DNA from: Halobacteriovorax sp. HLS | Lineage (GTDB): Bacteria > Bdellovibrionota > Bacteriovoracia > Bacteriovoracales > Bacteriovoracaceae | Assembly (NCBI RefSeq): GCF_004006665.1 | Contig: NZ_QOCL01000001.1 | Coordinates: 186,001-250,000, forward strand | Direction of reading: 5' to 3' | DNA: 64,000 nucleotides | Shown here: piece after piece, positions 36,233 through 44,131 of the stretch | Position numbering within the stretch: the stretch's first letter is position 1 | Layout: every line of letters starts with the position of its first letter | Translations under genes and position numbers: made by a program | The notes under the pieces: generated by a model | The model's input: the letters and a program-made list of their open reading frames with translations, nothing else | What the model was told of the DNA's origin: nothing | The model's database searches: none

Positions 36233-38938
36233 TTAAACAATCACTCTAAAACTATCGAGGCGAAGCTCAGCAATAGAAAGAATTTTCTGAAGTTCTTCTC
36301 GTTGCATTCTTACCCATTCAATCTCTTCATCACGTATTGAAGGATTAACTTTCTTTAAGTAAGTCAGTCTCTCTTCTTGTTCATTCAACTGATTAAGCAT
36401 ATTTTCTTCAAATCGTGCTTTTATAGTCAGCGACTTACTCTTAGCAAGCTCCCCTGCTTTGGAAATAACCTTTAGAACACCGTCCTTAGGGAACTTCGTA
36501 ACTCTCAGGATATTTTCTCGTGAAGCCGTTTCAATTTTGCTATCAAGCATTTCTTTTGGCCACTTTTCGCTAAAGTCTTCTCCTTTAGTATCAAGTAGGA
36601 CTCTAATTATTGTTGGAGGAAAGAATTTAGATGACTCTAACTCTTGATTATGAACTGTTTCTAAAACATAGAAGCACTCAAAGAATCCTTTCGAACCTTT
36701 TGAAATCTTTCTTTGTGCTACACTTACCGAACCTAAACCTTCACTAAGAATAAGATCACTAATACCTTGAACTAGTGGATGATCCCAATTTAAAAAGCCA
36801 AATTCCTCTCTTTCAAGAGCAATTTGCCTATTAAAAGTAAACGTCTGTCCATCTTTATTAAGGCCTGGAAAGTGAGGAAGAAGCATATTATCCGTTGGAC
36901 GAACAAAGAGAACATCTTCACCAAGGTCTTCAGAATCAACTCCAAGGTGATGAAAAACAATGTCAAGAAACTCTCTTAGTTCTTTAGAGTTATCAATAGC
37001 TCTTATTTCTTTTCTTAAACTAAGAGCAACATCTTCTTTATAAGAGTTTTTCTCTATAAGGATATCTCTTCCATCTTCAAGTTCTTTCATTACAATCTCA
37101 TACTCTTTCTTAGTATCTGAGATTAATTCTTCTATTGTTTCACTACTAAGGGCTTCAACTCTTTCTCTAAACTTGCGATACAACGTACCTCCACACTTAG
37201 CAGAAAGAGAAAAGGCGCTAAAGCCTTCGTTATACCATCTAAAAAGATGGTGCTCTGGTGAGTCCTTAACAAGTGGAACATGTATTTGGATATCTCTTTT
37301 TTGACCGATTCGATCAAGTCGACCAATTCGTTGCTCTAGATAATCTGGATTAGAAGGGAGATCGAAGAGTACTAAGTGAGAGGCAAATTCGAAATTTCTC
37401 CCCTCCGAACCAATCTCTGTACATAACAAGATTTGAGCCCCCTCAGCATCTGCAAAGAAAGCGGCCTGTCTATCTCTTGCCATTAAAGATAAGTCAGAGT
37501 GAAATACAGCTGTAGAAATATTAACAGCATTCTCTCTTATAAACGTCTCTAGTGCGAGAACCTTTGCCTTTGACTTACAAATAAGTAAGGCCTTATTACC
37601 ATTTAATCTCTGAAGCTCTTCTAATAGCCAAAATGCTTTTGATCTGAAAACGTTAACGTCGTAATTATCAGTCTTGGCATCTAATTCAATAATATCTTCT
37701 TTTAGAATTCTTTTAGGAAAAAAGTCGAAGACTTCCTTCATTTTTTCTCTTGTGTTACGAATATAAATCCGACCTGTTCCATGTCTATCAAGAAGCTGCG
37801 AAATGATTGTATCTTTATCTAAGCTTGCATCAATATCTATATCACCTAACATTTCCTTATCATCAATATCAAGAGCAACACCAGACTCAAGCTTTTTTAC
37901 AATTCCAGCAAAGTGCTCAAAACTTTCATGCTCTTTAATAAATTTTTCATAAGAGAAAAACCTATCCGCATCTAAGAGCTTTAAGCGACTAAAGTGTCCT
38001 TGTAACCCTAACTGCTCAGGAGTTGCTGTTAAAAGAAGTAGGCCAGGTGTTCTAGCTGCAACCTTCTCGACAACTTGATATTCAATTGAAGCTTCTTGTT
38101 CACTCCATTTTAAGTGATGGGCTTCATCAACAACTAAAACATCAAACTCAGCTTGATCAAGTAGTTCTCGAGCTGTTTGCGCTCCTTTCAGTAATCCCGT
38201 AGATACAATCATAATTTCATTGTCTATGAAAGGATTAGTACCTTCTTCTAAAGTAGTTTCTTGATTAATCACGGTAAAAGATAGAGCAAACTTTCTATGA
38301 AGCTCAATAAACCACTGATAAACAAGTGAATCAGGAACCATAATTAGAATTCTATTGGCCCTCTTAGACGTTAAAAGCTGATGAATAATCATCCCAGCTT
38401 CAATCGTTTTACCAAGCCCAACCTCATCGGCCAGAAGAACACGAGGAATGGGCCTATTATAAACTTCTTTGGCCACATATAGCTGATGAGGAATCAAGCT
38501 AACTCTTGGACCTAGAAGTCCTTTAACATTTAAGCAACTATAATCATTTCTATGAATTAAAGTGTCGTATCTTAACTGAAAGTGATCTAGCGGAGATACT
38601 AGTCCATTAAAAAGCTTATCTTGTGGCTTATTAAACGTCATCAAATCAGAAATATCTAATTCTGAAATAATCTGCTCTCCACAAAGGTAGAATGCCAAAC
38701 CATTTTCTTGCTGAACTTTATCAACAGTCAGTTTTTGTCCATTTTCTACTAATATTTCATCGCCTTCACAAAATAAAACTCTCTTCAGAGGACAAGTTTT
38801 TATTCCGTAGTTTCTCTCTACCGCACTTGCACTGAATAAAACGGAGACTGTTTTATCTGTTAGGTCATTGATGACACCAAGACCTAGTTCTGGTTCAGCT
38901 TCACTGATCCAGCGTTGGCCTAAATTAAAATCTTTCAT
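36233..38938 (-). CDS. rapA: RNA polymerase-associated ATPase RapA (HepA), Swi2/Snf2 family
   Basis: 901 residues, slightly shorter than E. coli RapA (968). The N-terminal Tudor-like domains begin FNLGQRWISEAEPELGLG. Helicase motifs: I, LLADEVGLGKTIEAGMI; II, VVDEAHHL; III, LLLLTATPEQ; V/VI, CTEIGSEGRNFEFA and EQRIGRLDRIGQ. The C-terminus is the RapA-specific domain. RapA remodels stalled RNA polymerase for recycling. It is the last gene of a minus-strand set with a 51-residue membrane protein, a coiled-coil protein and ParA; the 17-base gap to the 51-residue gene suggests cotranscription. Confidence 0.95.
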   Translation of the reverse strand: MKDFNLGQRWISEAEPELGLGVINDLTDKTVSVLFSASAVERNYGIKTCPLKRVLFCEGDEILVENGQKLTVDKVQQENGLAFYLCGEQIISELDISDLMTFNKPQDKLFNGLVSPLDHFQLRYDTLIHRNDYSCLNVKGLLGPRVSLIPHQLYVAKEVYNRPIPRVLLADEVGLGKTIEAGMIIHQLLTSKRANRILIMVPDSLVYQWFIELHRKFALSFTVINQETTLEEGTNPFIDNEIMIVSTGLLKGAQTARELLDQAEFDVLVVDEAHHLKWSEQEASIEYQVVEKVAARTPGLLLLTATPEQLGLQGHFSRLKLLDADRFFSYEKFIKEHESFEHFAGIVKKLESGVALDIDDKEMLGDIDIDASLDKDTIISQLLDRHGTGRIYIRNTREKMKEVFDFFPKRILKEDIIELDAKTDNYDVNVFRSKAFWLLEELQRLNGNKALLICKSKAKVLALETFIRENAVNISTAVFHSDLSLMARDRQAAFFADAEGAQILLCTEIGSEGRNFEFASHLVLFDLPSNPDYLEQRIGRLDRIGQKRDIQIHVPLVKDSPEHHLFRWYNEGFSAFSLSAKCGGTLYRKFRERVEALSSETIEELISDTKKEYEIVMKELEDGRDILIEKNSYKEDVALSLRKEIRAIDNSKELREFLDIVFHHLGVDSEDLGEDVLFVRPTDNMLLPHFPGLNKDGQTFTFNRQIALEREEFGFLNWDHPLVQGISDLILSEGLGSVSVAQRKISKGSKGFFECFYVLETVHNQELESSKFFPPTIIRVLLDTKGEDFSEKWPKEMLDSKIETASRENILRVTKFPKDGVLKVISKAGELAKSKSLTIKARFEENMLNQLNEQEERLTYLKKVNPSIRDEEIEWVRMQREELQKILSIAELRLDSFRVIV

Positions 38939-38955
38939 TTGTTATCTCCAGGTAC

Positions 38956-39111
38956 TTAAAGACCCAGACCATAGAATATTATTCCAATACCTGCAACAAT
39001 CATTGCCAGAAGAATGTAAAGATTCTTCTTTCCTTGCTTGAGTTCTGACTCAGTCGGTGGATGATTTACTGGACTAACTTTACGTTTTTTGCGAACTTTA
39101 TTCTTCCCCAT
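38956..39111 (-). CDS. 51-residue single-span membrane protein
   Basis: ATG at 39111 to TAA at 38956. Residues 1-12 are strongly basic (GKNKVRKKRKV), and residues 31-50 form a clear membrane helix (YILLAMIVAGIGIIFYGLG). The upstream AGAGGAAT is a plausible ribosome site. It fills the gap between the coiled-coil gene (ends 39129) and rapA with the same spacing as its neighbours, which supports that it is expressed. The basic N-terminus should stay in the cytoplasm. Function unknown. Confidence 0.72.
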   Translation of the reverse strand: MGKNKVRKKRKVSPVNHPPTESELKQGKKNLYILLAMIVAGIGIIFYGLGL

Positions 39112-39128
39112 AATTCCTCTATATTTAT

Positions 39129-39494
39129 TTAGGATTTAAACATTTCTTTAAAGAAAGTAATAACTCCAGGGCGAGTATTAATTTTCTTCATTTCGCTAGT
39201 TAGCTCTTTGATCTCTTGGTCTAGATGAAGCTCTTTTTGATCCACTTCCTCATCCCATTTACGAGATTCTTCTAACTCAACAAAGCCCTGCCGTAGTTTT
39301 TGAACCAAATCATTGTTGGACTCAACCTTTTCTCTAGCCTTTTTTACTGCTTCTCTGGCGCTTATTGTTCGAGTCTGTGCTCCAAGTCGATCAAATCCTT
39401 CCCAAGGTCTTAGGACCCTATTTTCATTAACTTCTTTGATAGCATCAGATTGATTCTTATTTTTAGAGCGAACATCATTAAGTCTTAACGCCAT
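39129..39494 (-). CDS. Coiled-coil protein, putative ParA partner
   Basis: 121 residues, soluble, highly charged and helical. Residues about 45-105 form a coiled coil, ending in TRPGVITFFKEMFKS, an amphipathic C-terminal tail. Its ATG overlaps the ParA gene by 10 bases, so the two are translationally coupled. ParA proteins need a partner to stimulate ATP hydrolysis; this gene sits where parB would sit but shows no ParB HTH or CTPase motif. That role is inference from position only. No family is recognised. Confidence 0.7.
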   Translation of the reverse strand: MALRLNDVRSKNKNQSDAIKEVNENRVLRPWEGFDRLGAQTRTISAREAVKKAREKVESNNDLVQKLRQGFVELEESRKWDEEVDQKELHLDQEIKELTSEMKKINTRPGVITFFKEMFKS

Positions 39495-40576
39495 GAACTC
39501 TCCTGTGGGTTAGCCTGATTTCGACTGTACTGCCAAGATGCAGCTTCGGGAGTTCTTCTACTAATCGACTCTTCAATTCTTCTATGAACTTCACTAAGAA
39601 CTTCAATAATTTCATTTGATGCCGGCTTACCTGGGCAATGCTCTATAAAGCTCTTATTCAAGGCCGTAGCTTCTTCACCTGAAACACCTTCTCTAATTGC
39701 TCCGTCAATGCAGCCATCAACATTTTCTCTATACCAACTTAAAATATCTTGGCTTAATTTTCTGTTTAAACTGTATCTTGTTGGAACAAAAATTGATTCG
39801 AAATCAAGTCTCATTTCTTGTTTAAATTCCTCTAAAAATTTAGAGAATACTTTAAAGTTTCTAAAGTTATTTATTTTGCACTCTAATGGAGAAATAAGAG
39901 CATCACATGCAACTAAAGCATTGGTTGTTAGCTTATTCCAATTTGGTGAGCAGTCCATTATAACTAAGTCGAAGTGTTGCTTTAGTGGATCAATAACTTT
40001 CTCTTTAAGCCAAAACTCTCGACGATTTATATTACTTAAGGAGTCATTGAGTGCAACAAGCTCTGGTGTCTCAGGAATAAGGAAAAGATTTTCCAAATCC
40101 GTTGGCACGATGGCCTCGTTTAAACGAATACTGTTATTAAATATATCTGAAAGCCCCTTAGTTCTATTGAGCTTTTCAAGAATATAATTGAGATCTGCAG
40201 AGTCTTCAAGACCATCGTCAAAGCCTAAAGCTGTTGTTACGTCACCTTGAATATCAAGCCCAACAACACAAGTTTTTAAACCATGAAGTGCAGCTGTTCG
40301 CGCTAAGTTTAAAGCTAAAGTGCTTTTTAACACGCCACCTTTAGTCGTAAATACACAAAGACTAGTGGGAGAATTAAATGTTTTAAAAAAGCCTAGTTTT
40401 TCGCCGATCTTAGAAATATCGTTAGAGCTGAACCCCTTACGATAAAGGGCCCCTGATCTAAACTTTACCTGAGCGCCTATCTCACCAGACTGTTCTAATC
40501 TAGTAATATCTTCCTTGAGGTGTTGACCACCAAACATGGCAGCAACTTTTTTGAGAGAATAGTATGTCTCGTTCAC
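39485..40576 (-). CDS. ParA/Soj-family ATPase with N-terminal HTH-like region
   Basis: 363 residues. Residues 1-68 resemble a MerR-like winged-helix (SLKKVAAMFG, TRLEQSGEIG), as in plasmid-type ParA proteins. The ATPase domain has a deviant Walker A, KGGVLKST (79-86), with the signature lysine Lys79. It also has VVGLDIQGDVTTALGF (A') and LVIMDCSPNWNKLTTNAL (B). The protein should form ATP dimers on DNA or on another surface and position cargo. No parB or parS is visible here. It is followed by an overlapping coiled-coil gene, so it is more likely an intracellular positioning factor than the chromosomal ParA. Confidence 0.88.
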   Translation of the reverse strand: MNETYYSLKKVAAMFGGQHLKEDITRLEQSGEIGAQVKFRSGALYRKGFSSNDISKIGEKLGFFKTFNSPTSLCVFTTKGGVLKSTLALNLARTAALHGLKTCVVGLDIQGDVTTALGFDDGLEDSADLNYILEKLNRTKGLSDIFNNSIRLNEAIVPTDLENLFLIPETPELVALNDSLSNINRREFWLKEKVIDPLKQHFDLVIMDCSPNWNKLTTNALVACDALISPLECKINNFRNFKVFSKFLEEFKQEMRLDFESIFVPTRYSLNRKLSQDILSWYRENVDGCIDGAIREGVSGEEATALNKSFIEHCPGKPASNEIIEVLSEVHRRIEESISRRTPEAASWQYSRNQANPQESSWR

Positions 40577-40662
40577 TCTTATCTTCCTGTTTTGAGTTAT
40601 ATAAAATTATAGAAAACAAAGAAGTGGAGTGTCAAAGTTTGGTTATGATTTATGCAATAATT

Positions 40663-41052
40663 TTAAGCCGATACCCTTAAATTGCCTCTTCCAACAACCT
40701 GTGTCATCAAGAAGACCAGCTCATTTAACTTAAATGGTTTTTCGAGAAGCAAAATATTACGATGCTTACTAAGTAGATAATGAATTCTCTCATCAGCATA
40801 CCCAGTAGTTAAAATAATTGGTATATTGGGCAGAATCTCCATCATATGCAAAGCAAGCTCAACACCATCCATTCGAGGTAATTGATAATCTATTATAACG
40901 CAGGAGTATAAACTTGATTCATCATAGAACTTTCTAAGTGCTTGTAGTGGATCTGTTAAACAATCAACTGAGTGTCCAAGCTTCACCAAGCTTTCTTTCA
41001 TTAACTCTAAAAGATCCAATTCATCATCAATGAGTAAAATTCTCTTTTGCAT
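40663..41052 (-). CDS. Single-domain response regulator (CheY-like receiver)
   Basis: 129 residues, one receiver domain. Acidic pocket DDE at 9-11, phospho-acceptor Asp55 in CVIIDYQLPRMDG, switch Thr in ILTTGYAD, and lysine in EKPFKLNEL. There is no output domain, so it acts by protein contact or in a phosphorelay. It lies upstream of the ParA gene on the same strand with an 86-base gap, and could be part of a longer transcript. Confidence 0.88.
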   Translation of the reverse strand: MQKRILLIDDELDLLELMKESLVKLGHSVDCLTDPLQALRKFYDESSLYSCVIIDYQLPRMDGVELALHMMEILPNIPIILTTGYADERIHYLLSKHRNILLLEKPFKLNELVFLMTQVVGRGNLRVSA

Positions 41053-41214
41053 TTAAACTCCTTAGCTAATGCGTAATAGAATTTTAACAGTTACGAAGTA
41101 AAAAATAGAGTGCAGGACAATATCTCTATATAATAGATAATAGCTCATAATTATTCTCCCCTATTACTTCCAGTGTTGGTAGACTTAGAAACTATAAGTA
41201 AAGGAAAACTAAAT

Positions 41215-41823
41215 ATGGAAACTTCAACATTAGTAGGAATCGGAATTTGTAGTGTCATTTCATTTGTTATTATAAAACTACTGCTGGCCTTAAAAAAGGA
41301 TACACGATTTCTTAAATATGACTTTCCTAGTGGCTGGGAAAATAAAATAGAGCAAAGATATGCCCTATACTCTCATTTAGACCAAAAACAAAAGTCACTT
41401 TTTAAAAGAAAAGTTCAAATGCTTATCGCTAAGAGAAAGATACAAGGACTAGAGGGACTTACAATTAACATAGACATTCGTCTAGCTTTGGCCTGTGAGA
41501 TATCCTTTGTCTCAATGACCAAAAAATCACTCTATCCCTACAAGAAAATTTCTCCAATAGCTCTATTGCCTTTTGATAAATACGAAGAATTTAAAAATAG
41601 AGGCTCGCATACTCTCTTTTGGGATTCAAAAGACAATACGCTTTACTTAGAAAACGAATCTAATCAGCTTCTCAAATCATCTTATTACTTATGGCTAAAA
41701 GTTGATTCAAGATTTTCGAAGTTGTCTCACGAGCGACTCTTAGAGATTTCGAACTCACTAAGCTCTTCTAAGGTCCCTGATGAACAAGACCTCTTTCCTA
41801 TTCTCGAAAATCTCAATGCATGA
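41215..41823 (+). CDS. MtfA-like (M90) membrane-anchored protein lacking the HExxH zinc site
   Basis: 202 residues from ATG 41215, with AAGGA 9 bases upstream; a GTG at 41173 is the alternative. A membrane helix (about 5-25) is followed by sequence like the N-terminal half of MtfA: FPSGWENKIEQRYALY, LFKRKVQMLIAKRKIQGLEGLTI, and LACEISFVSM (MtfA: AAQACLLLL). The family's HEFAHQLD metal site and everything after it is absent; the C-terminus is a short, different helical tail. It is probably a non-enzymatic relative or an old truncation. It is followed 12 bases later by a GNAT gene. Confidence 0.7.
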   Translation: METSTLVGIGICSVISFVIIKLLLALKKDTRFLKYDFPSGWENKIEQRYALYSHLDQKQKSLFKRKVQMLIAKRKIQGLEGLTINIDIRLALACEISFVSMTKKSLYPYKKISPIALLPFDKYEEFKNRGSHTLFWDSKDNTLYLENESNQLLKSSYYLWLKVDSRFSKLSHERLLEISNSLSSSKVPDEQDLFPILENLNA

Positions 41824-41835
41824 TATATTGATAAA

Positions 41836-42351
41836 ATGAAATCTATAACGGCAAAGAATGGACAAAATTTTGTTTTAAGACCTATCCAAAAAGAAGATAA
41901 ATCAAGGCTAGTCCAAGGTTTATCTAATATGTCTGCACAATCAATTCACCATAGATTTCTCGGGTTTAAAAAAGAATTTACCGACAAAGAACTTAAATAC
42001 TTAACAGAACTAGATGGCAAAAAGAATTTTGCACTAGCCGTTGGCACTCTAAATGAGAGTAATGAATTAATTGGTGTGGGTGTTGGAAGGTATCACGCTC
42101 TTTCTAATGATCCAAACAGGGCGGAAGTGGCCATCACAATTATTGATAAGTTTCAAGGGCTAGGTCTTGGGACCATATTAATGAAAGAGTTGATATTTCA
42201 TGCCAAGAAGAATGATATTCAAGTATTTGAAGGGATTTTAGAAAATGCAAACGATGCGATGAAGTCACTCGTAAAAAAGCTTGATGGATTTAAGCTCTCA
42301 CGCAGCGAAGATGATACTTTGAAAATGGTTGGTGATCTTACAATTTACTAA
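41836..42351 (+). CDS. GNAT-family acetyltransferase
   Basis: 171 residues. It opens FVLRPIQKEDKSRLVQGLSNMSAQSIHHRFLGFK, written here as two adjoining pieces FVLRPIQKEDKSRL and SIHHRFLGFK. That start resembles the GNAT domain of Pat-type protein acetyltransferases. Motif A is AEVAITIIDKFQGLGLGTILM, with GLGLGT for acetyl-CoA binding. Substrate unknown; no nucleotide-binding regulatory domain is fused. It lies 12 bases after the MtfA-like gene, in the same operon. Confidence 0.87.
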   Translation: MKSITAKNGQNFVLRPIQKEDKSRLVQGLSNMSAQSIHHRFLGFKKEFTDKELKYLTELDGKKNFALAVGTLNESNELIGVGVGRYHALSNDPNRAEVAITIIDKFQGLGLGTILMKELIFHAKKNDIQVFEGILENANDAMKSLVKKLDGFKLSRSEDDTLKMVGDLTIY

Positions 42352-42506
42352 ACAGAGATAAAGTTTAACCCATTCTTATCTATAACTAAGTTTAATAATC
42401 CAAAAGGCAAGGCTATACTAAAAGTTACAGGAATAATTATTCCCATAGTTACTCCCATATATAATGCCATCCATAGCATTTTTATAAACTGAAGAACTGA
42501 CTTCAT
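42348..42506 (-). CDS. Small membrane protein (52 residues)
   Basis: ATG 42506 to TAG 42348. GGAG lies about 6 bases before the ATG. The product has two hydrophobic stretches (about residues 11-33 and 30-42), possibly a hairpin, then NGLNFISV. It is convergent with the GNAT gene, overlapping its stop by 4 bases, and fills most of an otherwise empty 240-base gap. No family is recognised, and expression is unproven. Confidence 0.5.
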   Translation of the reverse strand: MKSVLQFIKMLWMALYMGVTMGIIIPVTFSIALPFGLLNLVIDKNGLNFISV

Positions 42507-42593
42507 ATGACTCCATTCATATATGTTAATATTATATTTTGATTGGTCTCAAGAGATTTGTCATTAATCACTTTCTAAAATATTATAACATCT

Positions 42594-43340
42594 ATGCTGA
42601 AAAAAATTATTAAACAAATAGCCGTTATTGGAGCTGGACACCTTGGTCACCAGTTAGCAAACTTTCTTGTTAGCAAAGGTTATAGTGTGATTGCCTCCAA
42701 TCGAACAAAAAATAAAGAAGATAAAAACTATAAAGGTATTTTATTCTCTTTAGAGAATATTGAAAAATCAGATGAGTTTTTTTTTGATATAGATTTATTT
42801 ATAATAAATATTCCTCCTTCCCAAACAACTACAAATCAACTCTTCGAGTTTCGAAATAAATTTCCTAACAGGAGATTTATTTATATCAGCTCCACGTCTG
42901 TCTTCGAAAACAATCAAGGTATTGTGAATGAAGAAACTATACCAATACAAAAATCAGCAAGATCCAAGAATGTCTACGAACAAGAATCTATCTTTAGAAA
43001 AGATTGTATAATACGTTGTAGTGGTCTAATTTCTTCGACGAGACACCCTATCCACTCTCTAATCAAAAAAGTAAATAATTCTGGAAATCACCCGCTAAAT
43101 CTTATTCACATTGATGATGTTGTAGAAATTATTTTTAAAACTATAAGTAATCAGATTTTTTCAACACTAATACACGCGACTCATTTGAATAATTACACTA
43201 AGCAAGAGTACTACTCTCAACTTGCTAAGAAGAGTGAGCTTGGAGAAATTTGTTTTAACTTAGATAGTTCAGAGGGAAAGAAGGTTGAATCCTTAACACT
43301 TAAGAAATGGAATTATCAGTTTAAGAATGATCTATTTTAA
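42594..43340 (+). CDS. NAD(P)-binding epimerase-like protein (YeeZ-like SDR)
   Basis: 248 residues. Dinucleotide-binding loop is AVIGAGHLGHQLANFLVSKGY; RFIYISSTSVFENN follows, with the substrate-side Ser/Thr and Tyr region (SKNVYEQES). Late HIDDVVEIIF matches extended SDR epimerases of the YeeZ group. Likely an oxidoreductase or isomerase on a nucleotide sugar; substrate unknown. It overlaps the convergent receiver-DHp gene by 9 bases. No ribosome site is strong, and the ATG is the first in frame. Confidence 0.78.
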   Translation: MLKKIIKQIAVIGAGHLGHQLANFLVSKGYSVIASNRTKNKEDKNYKGILFSLENIEKSDEFFFDIDLFIINIPPSQTTTNQLFEFRNKFPNRRFIYISSTSVFENNQGIVNEETIPIQKSARSKNVYEQESIFRKDCIIRCSGLISSTRHPIHSLIKKVNNSGNHPLNLIHIDDVVEIIFKTISNQIFSTLIHATHLNNYTKQEYYSQLAKKSELGEICFNLDSSEGKKVESLTLKKWNYQFKNDLF

Positions 43341-43970
43341 TTTAATCATTTTCTGCCCTTCAGTATACTTATCTGTTTGCACAGAAGTTTCCTGAGAGAC
43401 TTTATCAATTTTCTTAACAATTTCAGCTATTCTATTTAGAGCATGGTCTACTTTTTCCAGACCTTCAAACTCTTTTTTCATCATGCACTTTCTAAGCATG
43501 CCCATTGCAATTGTTAACGGGTTATTGATTTCATGATTATAAGTAACAATCATGGCATTAGCTGTTTCTAGCTCTTTTTTAATAATACTCTCTTTATTAA
43601 GAAGCCCCATAGATAAGTGGGTTCTAATTCTTGCCTCTGCAATATCCATATTAACAGGTTTCTGGATATAATCATTTGCCCCTTTTTTCATAGCATCTAC
43701 CACGTCAGAGACTTCTCCTTTTGCAGTAACCATAATTATAGGCAAATCCATTGTAGAGTATTCTTTTCTAAGGTGAGTTAAAACTTCTAGGCCCGACAAG
43801 TCAGGCATCATGATATCTAATAGAACTAGGTCAGCATCTTTAGCTGATTCAATATAATCAATACAATCTTTACCACAATAAACAGTTTCTACTTCAAACC
43901 CTCTATTGAGTAGTCTTTTAGAAAGCATCTTTGCATTAATTTGATCATCATCAACGATGAGAATTTTCAT
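43332..43970 (-). CDS. Receiver domain fused to a DHp (HisKA) hairpin, no ATPase domain
   Basis: 212 residues. The receiver (1 to about 122) has DDD at 7-9, Asp52 in VLLDIMMPDLSG and lysine in QKPVNMD. A linker helix leads to MIVTYNHEINNPLTIAMG with His146, a canonical HisKA H-box, then a second helix (about 165-195). The protein ends there: no N, G1 or G2 box exists. It therefore cannot phosphorylate its own His, but could pass phosphate between Asp52 and His146 or be a decoy for a kinase. The stop is certain in frame and the gene ends against a convergent gene. Confidence 0.82.
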   Translation of the reverse strand: MKILIVDDDQINAKMLSKRLLNRGFEVETVYCGKDCIDYIESAKDADLVLLDIMMPDLSGLEVLTHLRKEYSTMDLPIIMVTAKGEVSDVVDAMKKGANDYIQKPVNMDIAEARIRTHLSMGLLNKESIIKKELETANAMIVTYNHEINNPLTIAMGMLRKCMMKKEFEGLEKVDHALNRIAEIVKKIDKVSQETSVQTDKYTEGQKMIKLK

Positions 43971-44100
43971 CTATTACCTCTAGTTTCAGATTCAAGAATC
44001 TTAACTACTCTTCGGGTAAATATGTGAAGAAAATGAGTTATAACTTAATAAATATAAAGAAATTAAGAAAAATCGTTGAACTTACTGCAATTTAAATAGA

Positions 44101-44117
44101 GAGCTTAAGAAAAGCTC
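44101..44117 (-). terminator. Weak hairpin after serS
   Basis: GAGCTT / AAGCTC, 6 bp with a 5-base loop, lies 15 bases past the serS stop. No strong U-run follows. Possibly the serS terminator. Confidence 0.35.
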
Positions 44118-44131
44118 CCTAAAAAGAAAAT

